This document shows positions 52,621-60,255 of a stretch of 64,000 nt of DNA, piece by piece. How positions within the stretch are numbered: position 1 is the stretch's first letter; the number at the start of each line of letters is the position of its first letter. Source of the stretch: Streptomyces niveus (GTDB lineage: Bacteria > Actinomycetota > Actinomycetes > Streptomycetales > Streptomycetaceae). The notes below the pieces were generated by a model that did no database searches, was not told where the DNA came from, and saw nothing but the letters and a program-made list of their open reading frames with translations. A program made the position numbers and the translations under genes. The DNA is taken from contig NZ_MDCR01000009.1 of NCBI RefSeq assembly GCF_001723055.1, positions 1 to 64,000 of the forward strand, read 5' to 3'.

Positions 52621-54252
52621 TCAGGGGCGGTCGGTACGCCGTACCGACCGCCCCGCCAGTACGTCCGTGCGCCGGCCGTCCTCGATCACGAAGCGGCCGT
52701 CGATCAGTACGTGCGGAACACCCACCGGCAGCGTGCGCGGGGACGCGAAGGTCGAGCCCGCCGCGACCGTCGCCGGGTCGAAGAGCACCAGGTCCGCGCG
52801 GTAGCCCTCACGGACCAGACCCCGGTCCGTGAGGCGCAGCCGGGCCGCCGGGCGCGAGGTCAGATGGGCCACGCACTCCTCCAGCGACAGGACGCCCAAC
52901 TCCCGTACGTACCGCCCCAGATACTGGGGGAACGTGCCGTACGCGCGCGGATGCGGCTTCGCGCCCTGGAGGATGCCGTCGCTGCCGCCCGTGTGCACGC
53001 GGTGGCGCATGATCTCCCGCACGTTCTCCTCGTGCCCGACATGCTGGAGGATCGTCGAGCCGAGCCGGTCGTCGATCAGCAGCTTGCGGGCGGTCAGCCA
53101 GCCGCTCTCGCCGCGCAGCCGCGCCGTCTCGGCGATCGTCCGGCCGACGTACGCGGTGAGAGCGGGGTCGGCGACCCCGGAGATCTCGATGGTGTCCCAC
53201 TCGATGGGCACCCCGTGGCAGCCGTCCGCGCCGATCTCCTCCATGTGGTGCCGGATCTTCTCCGCCGTCGACGCGTCCCGCAGCCGCTCCAGGATCGCGT
53301 CCTGGCCGCCCGCGCTCGCCCAGCTGGGCAGCATCGCCACCAGCGTCGTACAGCCCGGCGTGTACGGATAGGTGTCGAGCGAGATGTCCGCGCCGGTGTC
53401 CAGCGCCTTGTCCAGCAGGGCGATCAGATCAGGGGCCTTGCCCTTGTTCACGCCGAAGTTCATGGTGGCGTGGGCGAGATGGAGCGCGCAGCCTGCGGTC
53501 CGCGTGAGGTCGACCATCTCCTCGTACGCGCGCAGGGCGCCCGCGCCGTAACTGCGGTGGTGCGGGCAGTAGTAGCCGTCGTGGCGCGCCACCACCCGGC
53601 ACAGCTCCGTGAGTTCGGCGTCGTCCGCGTACATGCCGGGGGTGTACGTCAGCCCCGACGACATGCCGACGGCGCCCTGCTCCATTGATTCGGCGACCAG
53701 TTGGCGCATCCGGTCCAGCTCGGCCGGGGTCGCCGGGCGGTCGTCCTGGCCGACCGCGTACATCCGGACCGTGCCCTGCGGGACGAGATACGCCGCGTTG
53801 ACGGCGATGCCCCGGCCGTCGAAGCCGTGGTCGAGCCGGTCCAGATACTCGCCCACCGTCCGCCAGTCGAAGTCGACCGACGTGTCGCCCGGCCCGCCCC
53901 CGTTCCAGCCGGTGATCGCCCTGCGGACCTCGGCGAGCGTGGTGTCGTCGACGGGCGCGTACGACAGGCCGTCCTGCCCGATCACCTCAAGGGTCACCCC
54001 CTGCGCGGCCTTCGCCGAGTGGTCGGGGTCGCGCAGCAGCGCGAGATCGCTGTGCGCGTGCATGTCGATGAAACCGGGGGCGAGCGCGAGGCCGCCGGCG
54101 TCCAGGACGCGCGCCCCGGAGAGCGGCGCGCCCGCGCCCGGCCCGTGCCGGCGGATCGTGTCGATCCGGCCGCCGGTGACGCCGACGTCGGCCCGGTAGG
54201 AGTCCTGCCCCGTGCCGTCGACGACGCTCACGTCCCGTATGACGAGATCCAT
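52621..54252 (-). CDS. N-acyl-D-amino-acid deacylase
   Basis: The 543-residue amidohydrolase has the metal motif GFIDMHAHSDL (about 60-70), a middle His cluster in CPHHRSYG and LAHATMNFG, and the late HTGGSDGILQG with the catalytic Asp. Length and order match D-aminoacylases, which release free D-amino acids from N-acyl derivatives such as wall-derived compounds. AGGAG precedes ATG 54252. It lies 24 bases after the PLP-enzyme gene on the same strand, likely co-transcribed. The last codons form one arm of the terminator shared with the convergent gene. Confidence 0.88.
   Translation of the reverse strand: MDLVIRDVSVVDGTGQDSYRADVGVTGGRIDTIRRHGPGAGAPLSGARVLDAGGLALAPGFIDMHAHSDLALLRDPDHSAKAAQGVTLEVIGQDGLSYAPVDDTTLAEVRRAITGWNGGGPGDTSVDFDWRTVGEYLDRLDHGFDGRGIAVNAAYLVPQGTVRMYAVGQDDRPATPAELDRMRQLVAESMEQGAVGMSSGLTYTPGMYADDAELTELCRVVARHDGYYCPHHRSYGAGALRAYEEMVDLTRTAGCALHLAHATMNFGVNKGKAPDLIALLDKALDTGADISLDTYPYTPGCTTLVAMLPSWASAGGQDAILERLRDASTAEKIRHHMEEIGADGCHGVPIEWDTIEISGVADPALTAYVGRTIAETARLRGESGWLTARKLLIDDRLGSTILQHVGHEENVREIMRHRVHTGGSDGILQGAKPHPRAYGTFPQYLGRYVRELGVLSLEECVAHLTSRPAARLRLTDRGLVREGYRADLVLFDPATVAAGSTFASPRTLPVGVPHVLIDGRFVIEDGRRTDVLAGRSVRRTDRP
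52624..52654. terminator. Bidirectional terminator overlapping the deacylase 3' end
   Basis: GGGGCGGTCGGTAC, a GCC loop and the complement form a perfect 14-bp stem. It is coded within the last ten codons of the deacylase and lies 21 bases after the stop of the convergent gene. Confidence 0.75.
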
Positions 54253-54276
54253 GGCTCAACAGCTCCTGTACCGGTC

Positions 54277-55566
54277 CTAGAAGAACGTACGGATGAGATC
54301 GGTGACCGTGCCGTCCGCGTCGACCAGCGGGATCAGCTGCCACTTGTCGAACGACGTGCACGGATGCGACAGACCGAAGCCCACCCAGTCACCGACCTCG
54401 ATCACCGCGTCGGGCGAGGTGTGCAGCTTGCCGTGCTGGTCGGAGAGACCGGTCACCGTGATGCCGCGCGCCGGACGGATCTCACCGGTGCGCGCGTCGC
54501 GCACCACCTGCGCCTCCGGCAGGTCGAGGTCGTACGCCGCGTCCCGCTTGCCCGCGTTCACGAACGCCTGCTCCGGCGACGGGCGCGAGATCACCTGCGC
54601 CCAGAGCCGGAAGGCCGGCTGAAGGGCGCCCTCGGCCGGGACCCGGTTGAAGGGCGTCAGCCGCTTGTAGTGCCCGTCGTCGTGCGAGACGTACGCCCCC
54701 GAGCGCAGCAGCTTCAGTACGGGGCGGGACAGCACCGGGATCTCGGCGAACACGTCCGCCACAGCGTCGAACCACGCGCTGCCGCCCGCGCTCACCACGA
54801 TCTCGTCCACGGTGCCGGAGAACCGGCCCGCCGCGTCGAACTCGGCCGCCAGCGCTGTCAGCCGGCGCAGCCAGGCGCGCACGTTGTCGTTGTCGGCGTG
54901 CGGCACCTCGCCCTCGTAACCGGCGACGCCCACCAGCCGCAGCGTCCCGGTGGCGGCGACGGCGTCGGCGACCAGCGCGCACTCGGCCTCCTTGCGGACA
55001 CCGGTCCGCGCGCCGTCGCCCGCGCCCAGCTCCACGACGACGTCCACGGGGCGCGTGCCGCCCGCGGCGCGCAGCGCCTCGTCCATCAGCTCGACACCGC
55101 GCACCGAGTCGACGTAACAGATGAAGCGGAAGCCCGGGTCCGCGTCCAGCTCGGCGGAGAGCCAGCGCAGCGCGACCGCGTCGACGACCTCGTTGGCGAG
55201 GAAGATCCGCTGGATGCCGAACGCCCGGTAGACACGCACCTGGTGGGGGAGCGCGGCGGTGATCCCCCAGGCCCCGTGGTCGAGTTGGCGCGCGAAGAGC
55301 TGCGGGGACATGGACGTCTTGCCGTGCGGGGCGAACGCCAGGCCGTGGCGCTCGGAGTACGTCTCCAGGAGCGCGAGGTTGTGGGTCAGGGACTCGGCGG
55401 AGAGGGCGAGCACCGGGGTGGTGAACCCGCCGGTGAACAGGGAGCGGCGCTCGGCGGCCAGCTCGGCGACGGTGCGGCCGTCGGCGTCGGGGGGCAGCCC
55501 CTTGAAACGGTGGTCGAGACGTTCGTCCCTCAGGTGCTCTTCGCCGAGCCGTCCGCCGACCGCCAT
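54277..55566 (-). CDS. D-serine dehydratase / D-threonine aldolase-like PLP enzyme (fold type III)
   Basis: The 429-residue protein has an alanine-racemase-type barrel. PLP Lys is in FAPHGKTSMSPQ (about 80), and the C-terminal beta domain ends with VGFGLSHPCTSFDKW, the His and Cys pair that binds zinc in D-serine dehydratase and D-threonine aldolase. It should convert a D-amino acid to a keto acid and ammonia, or cleave a hydroxy-D-amino acid. GGAGGAAG precedes ATG 55566. It is upstream of and co-directional with the deacylase, and divergent from the kinase-IclR-RidA-permease operon. Confidence 0.87.
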   Translation of the reverse strand: MAVGGRLGEEHLRDERLDHRFKGLPPDADGRTVAELAAERRSLFTGGFTTPVLALSAESLTHNLALLETYSERHGLAFAPHGKTSMSPQLFARQLDHGAWGITAALPHQVRVYRAFGIQRIFLANEVVDAVALRWLSAELDADPGFRFICYVDSVRGVELMDEALRAAGGTRPVDVVVELGAGDGARTGVRKEAECALVADAVAATGTLRLVGVAGYEGEVPHADNDNVRAWLRRLTALAAEFDAAGRFSGTVDEIVVSAGGSAWFDAVADVFAEIPVLSRPVLKLLRSGAYVSHDDGHYKRLTPFNRVPAEGALQPAFRLWAQVISRPSPEQAFVNAGKRDAAYDLDLPEAQVVRDARTGEIRPARGITVTGLSDQHGKLHTSPDAVIEVGDWVGFGLSHPCTSFDKWQLIPLVDADGTVTDLIRTFF

Positions 55567-55605
55567 AGGGCTTCCTCCGTCTGTCATCTGTCTCGCATCG
55601 ATCCC

Positions 55606-55657
55606 GTTGCAACATGTGCAACACCCATTGCGCATATCGCTTGACGCTGTCTAACAT
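55606..55657. promoter_or_regulatory. Divergent operator and promoter of the D-amino acid island
   Basis: GTTGCA ACATG TGCAAC (55606-55622) is a perfect inverted repeat. GCG CATAT CGC (55630-55640) is a weaker one whose centre is 21 bases away. TTGCGC (55628-55633) and TAACAT (55652-55657), 18 bases apart, are a plausible promoter for the plus-strand operon, so the second repeat lies in its spacer. The IclR protein encoded downstream is the likely binder. Confidence 0.55.
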
Positions 55658-55724
55658 CCGAGCCGTTGCCGGGTCAATGATGAGCCCCGGCGCCTCCGGC
55701 CGACAGACGAACGAGGAGCCCCGA

Positions 55725-56819
55725 GTGCCCGCACCGGTAGCAGCGGACCCGACACGCCCCACGGAGGTTGTCTGCCTCGGCGAGTCGATGGTCACCTTCC
55801 TGCCCTCGCACCCCGGCCGCCTCGCCGACGTCCCGGCCTTCACCCGCACCATCGGCGGCGCCGAGTCGAACGTCGCCTGCGCGCTCGCCGCCGCCGGGCA
55901 CCCGGTGAAGTGGATCAGCCGGGTCGGCGCCGACGGCTTCGGCGACCATCTCGTGGAGGCGATCGGCGCGTACGGCGTCGACACCTCCGCCGTACGCCGC
56001 GACGCGGACGGCCGCCCGACCGGCATCTACTTCCGTACCGCCACCGACCGTTCCACCACCGCCCACGAGGTCGCCTACTACCGGGCGGGATCCGCCGCGT
56101 CCGCGATGTCCCCCGGCACGATGGACCGCGCCGACCTGTTCTCGGGCCGCGTCCTGCACCTGTCCGGCATCACGGCCGCGCTCTCGGACGACTGCCTGGC
56201 CCTGATGCGCGAGCTGGCCGAGCGCGGGACCGGCCGCCCGCTGCTCTCCTTCGACGTCAACCACCGGCCCGCGCTGTGGCGCGACGACTCGGGACCGGCC
56301 GTGCTGCTCGCCATCGCGCGCGGCGCCGACCTCGTCTTCGTCGGCGACGACGAGGCCGCGCAGCTCTGGGACCTGCACAGCCCGCGGGCGATCCGCGCGG
56401 CGCTGCCCGAGCCCGCGGTGCTGGTCGTGAAGGCCGGGGCGGACGGCGCCACCGCGTTCGTACGGGACGAGGAGGACGGGGCCGACACCGTCACCTCCGT
56501 ACCCGCCCTCGCGGTCGACGTCGTGGCCCCCGTCGGCGCGGGCGACGCCTTCGCCGCGGGCTTCCTGTCCGCGACCCTCCGGGGCCTGCCGACCGGGGCC
56601 CGGCTGCGCCACGGCCACCTGATGGCCGCCGCCGTACTCACCGACGCGGGCGACGTCTGCGTCCCGCCCGCCCGCGCCCACGCCGACCGGCTCGCCGCAC
56701 TGGACGACGCGGCGTGGGGCGCGCTGCGCCTGGGCCCCGGCTGGACGTCCGAGGCCACGGACAGGACAGCCGGGGCCACGGACGGCGCGGCGTCCGCGGA
56801 AGCGGTGGCCACCTCATGA
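55725..56819 (+). CDS. PfkB-family sugar kinase, KDG-kinase-like
   Basis: The 364-residue kinase starts with VVCLGESMVTFLPSHPG. It has the substrate loop GGAESNVACALA (about 45-56), the DTSAVRRDADGRPTGIYF region, and the second PfkB signature DVVAPVGAGDAFAAGF with the catalytic Asp (about 268-283). It most resembles 2-keto-3-deoxygluconate kinases, but the sugar or hydroxy-acid substrate is not certain. GTG 55725 is chosen because GAGGAG is seven bases upstream. The IclR gene starts within its stop (ATGA). Confidence 0.88.
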   Translation: MPAPVAADPTRPTEVVCLGESMVTFLPSHPGRLADVPAFTRTIGGAESNVACALAAAGHPVKWISRVGADGFGDHLVEAIGAYGVDTSAVRRDADGRPTGIYFRTATDRSTTAHEVAYYRAGSAASAMSPGTMDRADLFSGRVLHLSGITAALSDDCLALMRELAERGTGRPLLSFDVNHRPALWRDDSGPAVLLAIARGADLVFVGDDEAAQLWDLHSPRAIRAALPEPAVLVVKAGADGATAFVRDEEDGADTVTSVPALAVDVVAPVGAGDAFAAGFLSATLRGLPTGARLRHGHLMAAAVLTDAGDVCVPPARAHADRLAALDDAAWGALRLGPGWTSEATDRTAGATDGAASAEAVATS

Positions 56820-57631
56820 GCCAGACCGTCGACCGCGCGCTGAGCATCCTGCCGCTCCTCGCCCAGGGCCCGGCCGACCTCGGCCAGGTCGCGGCGCGGC
56901 TCGACGTACACAAGTCCACCGCCCTGCGGCTGCTGCGCACACTCCACGAACACGGCCTCGTCTACCGCCAGCAGGACCAGCGCTACCGCCTCGGCGCCCG
57001 ACTCTTCGCGCTCGCGCAGGAGGCCGTCGAGAGCCTGGACGTACGCGAGATCGCCCACCCGCACCTGGTGTCGCTCGGCGAACAGTGCGGCCACACCGTC
57101 CATCTCGCCGTCATAGAGGACAGCGAGGTCCTCTACATCGACAAGGTCGAGAGCCGCTATCCGGTGCGGATGTACTCCCGGATCGGCAAACCGGTCGCCG
57201 TCACCGTCGCGGCCGTCGCCAAGCTGCTCATCGCCGACCTGTCCGAAGCCGAGCGCCGCGCACTCGCCGAGCGGCTCGACTTCCCCATGTACACCCCCCG
57301 TTCGATCCCGAACGCCGCCGCGTTCCTCAAGGAGCTGGCGACCGTACGCGAACAGGGGTGGGCCACCGATCTCGGTGGTCACGAGGAGTCCATCAACTGC
57401 ATCGGTGCCCCGATCCGCGGTACGGACGGCCGGGTCGTCGCCGCCATGTCGGTGTCCGCGCCGAATGTCGTCGTCACCGCCGATGAACTCCTCGCCCTGC
57501 TCCCGCTGTTGCGCCGCACCGCGGACGCGATCAGCCGCGAGTACTCGGGCAACGCGCACCAACCGGCACCGGTGGCCGTACCGGCGCCCGCACCCCCCGC
57601 ACCCCCTGTTCTGCAGAAAGAGATCTCATGA
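56816..57631 (+). CDS. IclR-family regulator
   Basis: The 271-residue protein has a winged helix (about 1-60: VDRALSILPLLAQGPADLGQVAARL, KSTALRLLRTLHEHGLV). The IclR effector domain follows (about 75-245: HLVSLGEQCGHTVHLAVIEDSEVLYIDK, HEESINCIGAPI). It ends in a Pro/Ala-rich tail of about 25 residues. It is translationally coupled to the kinase and RidA genes by ATGA overlaps at both ends, so it is made with the pathway enzymes. It is the natural regulator of the divergent pair and binds most likely at 55606-55640. Confidence 0.92.
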   Translation: MSQTVDRALSILPLLAQGPADLGQVAARLDVHKSTALRLLRTLHEHGLVYRQQDQRYRLGARLFALAQEAVESLDVREIAHPHLVSLGEQCGHTVHLAVIEDSEVLYIDKVESRYPVRMYSRIGKPVAVTVAAVAKLLIADLSEAERRALAERLDFPMYTPRSIPNAAAFLKELATVREQGWATDLGGHEESINCIGAPIRGTDGRVVAAMSVSAPNVVVTADELLALLPLLRRTADAISREYSGNAHQPAPVAVPAPAPPAPPVLQKEIS

Positions 57632-58047
57632 GCGACCAGAGCGCGAAGACCGCAGTCGTCCCCGCCACGCACGCCGCGCCGCCGGCCAAGTTCTCCCACG
57701 GCGTCCGCAAGGGCAACATCCTCCAGGTCGCCGGGCAGGTCGGCTTCCTCCCGGCCGTCCCGGGCGAGGCCCCGACCGTCGTCGGACCGACGCTCCGCGA
57801 GCAGACGCTCCAGACCCTCGCCAACGTCAAGTCCGTGCTGGAGGCGGGCGGCGCGAGCTGGGACGACGTGATGATGCTGCGCGTCTACCTCACGGACGTG
57901 GCGCACTTCGCCGAGATGAACGAGATCTACAACGCCTACTTCGAGGAGCAGAACCTCCAGGACCCGCCGGCCGCCCGTACGACCGTGTACGTCGGCCTGC
58001 CCGCCGGGCTGCTCATCGAGATCGACGCGCTGGCCGTACTCGGCTGA
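57628..58047 (+). CDS. RidA-family enamine/imine deaminase
   Basis: The 139-residue protein belongs to the YjgF/YER057c/UK114 family. It has the FSHGVRKGNILQVAGQVG strand, the LEAGGASWDDVMMLRVYLTD helix-strand and the AARTTVYVGLPAG motif with the Arg that binds the imine. RidA hydrolyses reactive 2-aminoacrylate and similar enamines made by PLP dehydratases such as serine dehydratase. The divergent operon contains such an enzyme, which explains its presence. ATG 57628 overlaps the IclR stop. It precedes a GntP-type permease by 131 bases. Confidence 0.92.
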   Translation: MSDQSAKTAVVPATHAAPPAKFSHGVRKGNILQVAGQVGFLPAVPGEAPTVVGPTLREQTLQTLANVKSVLEAGGASWDDVMMLRVYLTDVAHFAEMNEIYNAYFEEQNLQDPPAARTTVYVGLPAGLLIEIDALAVLG

Positions 58048-58131
58048 ACACACCCGATCCGCACGGCACGGCGCCTCTTCCCCCGTACCCCTCGGGCGCC
58101 GTGCCGCGATCCCCCTGCACCGCGCACCGAC

Positions 58132-58159
58132 GCACTGATGCACTGATGCACTGATGCAC
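58132..58159. repeat. 8-bp tandem repeat before the GntP permease
   Basis: GCACTGAT occurs three and a half times in a row (58132-58159). Each unit contains an overlapping ATG and TGA, so the phase of start codons changes with copy number. It lies 20 bases before the permease ATG. Confidence 0.75.
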
Positions 58160-58178
58160 GAAATCAGAGGCCCCCCTC

Positions 58179-59657
58179 ATGCTGCTCGCCGCCGAAGCAC
58201 CCCCCGCGCCCGAGGCACCGCCCCACACCGGTGGCCTCCTGCTTCTCATAGACGGGACGGCCGGTCTGCTGACCGTCGCCGTCCTCGGAATCGTTCTTCT
58301 CCTCGTCCTGATCATCAAGGTCAGACTCCAGCCGTTCGTCGCCCTCCTCGGCGTCTCCATAGCCGTCGGCCTCGCCGCCGGACTGTCCGTGACCGAACTC
58401 TTCGGAACGGTCCAGAAGTCCGCGGCCGTCTCGATGATCGAGTCCGGCATGGGCGGCATTCTCGGCCATGTCGCGATCATCATCGGACTCGGCACCATGC
58501 TCGGCGCGATCCTCGAAGTGTCGGGCGGCGCCGAGGTGTTGAGCACCCGCCTGCTCAACCTCTTCGGCGAGAAGCGCGCGCCTCTCGCGATGGGCGTCAC
58601 CGGTGTCGTCTTCGGCATCCCGGTCTTCTTCGACGTCGGCATCTTCGTCCTCGCGCCGATCGTGTACGCGGCGGCCAAGCGCTCCGGAAAATCGATCCTG
58701 CTGTACGCGATGCCGCTGCTCGCCGGCCTGTCGATGACCCACGCGTTCCTGCCCCCGCACCCCGGCCCCGTCGCCGCCGCCGGCCTCTTCGACGTCGACC
58801 TCGGCTGGGTCATCCTGATGGGCGTCGTCGTCGGTGTCCCGGCCGTGCTCGCCGCCTGGGTCTACGCCGCGTGGATCGGCAAGCGCCTCTTCGTCGACGT
58901 ACCGCAGGACATGGTCGAGGCCGCGGCCGAGGCCAAGAGCGCCGTCGCCGCCGAGCAGAAGGCGTCGGGTGTCACCCCGCCCGAGCGGCCGGTCGCCCTC
59001 GGCACGGTGCTGGCGATCATCGGCACCCCGCTGCTCCTCATCCTGCTGGCGACGTTCTCCTCCATCGCCCTGGACCCGAGCACGGTCCGGTCGGTCGTGG
59101 AGTTCTTCGGCCACCCCTTCGTGGCGCTGACGATCGCGCTGTTCCTCGCGTACTACCTGCTCGGCATCCGGCGCGGCTGGTCCCGCCAGTCCCTGGAGAC
59201 CGTCTCGACCGCCTCCCTGAAGCCGGTCGGCAACATCCTGCTGGTGGTCGGCGCGGGCGGCGTCTTCGGCGCCGTACTCAAGGGCAGCGGCATCGCGGAC
59301 GCGCTCGCCGACACCTTCAACGACGTCGGTCTGCCGGTCATCGTGCTGGCGTGGCTGATCTCCGTCGTCCTGCGGGTCGCCCAGGGCTCGGCGACGGTCG
59401 CGATCGTCACCACGGCGGGCATCGTCGTACCGCTGGTCGAGGGCCAGTCCATGTCGCAGCCGCATCTCGCGCTGATCATCATGGCGATCTCGGCGGGTTC
59501 GATCTTCGCCTCGCACGTCAACGACGGCGGCTTCTGGATGGTGGCCAAGTACTTCGGCATCTCCGAGCGCGACACCCTGAAGTCGTGGACGGTGCTGGAG
59601 ACGGTCCTGTCGGTGGCCGGATTCGTGGTCGCCGCGCTGCTCAGCCTGGTGATTTAG
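58179..59657 (+). CDS. GntP/DsdX-family proton symporter
   Basis: The 492-residue inner-membrane carrier has about 12-14 helices. Motifs typical of the GntP family are VLGIVLLLVLIIKVRLQPFVALL at the start, GLGTMLGAILEVSGGAEVL, FDVGIFVLAPIVYAAAKRSGKS, THAFLPPHPGPVAAAGLF and ASHVNDGGFWMVAKYFG. The family moves gluconate and related hydroxy acids, and the DsdX branch moves D-serine. The neighbourhood of D-amino acid enzymes favours a D-serine-like substrate, and the kinase next door favours a sugar acid. Both remain possible. AGAGG precedes ATG 58179. Confidence 0.92.
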   Translation: MLLAAEAPPAPEAPPHTGGLLLLIDGTAGLLTVAVLGIVLLLVLIIKVRLQPFVALLGVSIAVGLAAGLSVTELFGTVQKSAAVSMIESGMGGILGHVAIIIGLGTMLGAILEVSGGAEVLSTRLLNLFGEKRAPLAMGVTGVVFGIPVFFDVGIFVLAPIVYAAAKRSGKSILLYAMPLLAGLSMTHAFLPPHPGPVAAAGLFDVDLGWVILMGVVVGVPAVLAAWVYAAWIGKRLFVDVPQDMVEAAAEAKSAVAAEQKASGVTPPERPVALGTVLAIIGTPLLLILLATFSSIALDPSTVRSVVEFFGHPFVALTIALFLAYYLLGIRRGWSRQSLETVSTASLKPVGNILLVVGAGGVFGAVLKGSGIADALADTFNDVGLPVIVLAWLISVVLRVAQGSATVAIVTTAGIVVPLVEGQSMSQPHLALIIMAISAGSIFASHVNDGGFWMVAKYFGISERDTLKSWTVLETVLSVAGFVVAALLSLVI

Positions 59658-59698
59658 GTACCGTACGGCTGAACTGAACAGCTGACGGGGGGCTGGAG

Positions 59699-60139
59699 AT
59701 GAACGGTCAGTACGGTCCGGTGCCGGGGAATCCATACGCGCAGCCGGCGCCGCAGCCGCAGCCGGCGCCGCAGCCGCCGGCGTACGCGCCACCGCAACCG
59801 CCGGCGTACGCGCCTTCGTACCCACCCCCGCACCACAACCCGGAGTTCCTGGCCGCCGACAGCCGCAGCGGCATCGTCGTCGACGAGAACGGCGTGACCT
59901 TCGACTTCGAGGGCCAGAGCGCCGAGTTCCCGTGGTCGGAGATCCAGAGCATCCACTCGAAACCGGGCGTCGGCGGCCACCGCCTCATGGTGGCCGTCGT
60001 CCTGCCCGGCGGGAAGTTCTACGAGTGCGGGGTGAAGGCGCGCAACAGCGTGACCCTCAACCACTGGTTCCGCGACCTCGGTCACGTGCTCAACGTCTAT
60101 CTCGGCCGCCGGGACAATCCACCCCTCCCGCCCCACTGA
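59699..60139 (+). CDS. Hypothetical protein with Pro-rich N-terminus
   Basis: The 146-residue protein begins with about 45 residues of Pro/Gln/Tyr/Ala repeats (APQPPAYAPPQPPAYAP), followed by a compact beta-rich domain (about 50-130: IVVDENGVTFDFEGQSAEFPWSEIQSIHSK, GHRLMVAVVLPGGKFYECGV). This second part looks like a PH-like or YokE-type domain. Proteins with this layout are common and unnamed in Streptomyces. ATG 59699 follows GGAG directly. A hairpin follows eight bases after the stop. Confidence 0.8.
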   Translation: MNGQYGPVPGNPYAQPAPQPQPAPQPPAYAPPQPPAYAPSYPPPHHNPEFLAADSRSGIVVDENGVTFDFEGQSAEFPWSEIQSIHSKPGVGGHRLMVAVVLPGGKFYECGVKARNSVTLNHWFRDLGHVLNVYLGRRDNPPLPPH

Positions 60140-60147
60140 ACGGGCCC

Positions 60148-60185
60148 GGTCCGGCAGACGGAAACGGAACCGAGTCTGCCGGACC
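60148..60185 (+). terminator. Terminator after the Pro-rich protein gene
   Basis: GGTCCGGCAGA (60148-60158) and TCTGCCGGACC (60175-60185) form a perfect 11-bp stem with a 16-nt loop. Confidence 0.7.
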
Positions 60186-60214
60186 TCTTGCGCGATCTTC
60201 GCCGTCCCGATTTG

Positions 60215-60228
60215 GTGACCCGAGTCAC
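60215..60228. promoter_or_regulatory. Inverted repeat before the Nramp-like gene
   Basis: GTGAC CCGA GTCAC is a perfect 5-bp inverted repeat located 28 bases before ATG 60256, in the only space for this gene's promoter. Confidence 0.35.
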
Positions 60229-60255
60229 TTACGGGGACGAGAGTGGAGGCGACGC

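Noticed and set aside
59740..59830. Repeated CCGCAGCCG-like bases as a DNA repeat element
   Set aside because: The repeat is explained by the Pro/Gln/Tyr-rich N-terminus of the protein encoded there.
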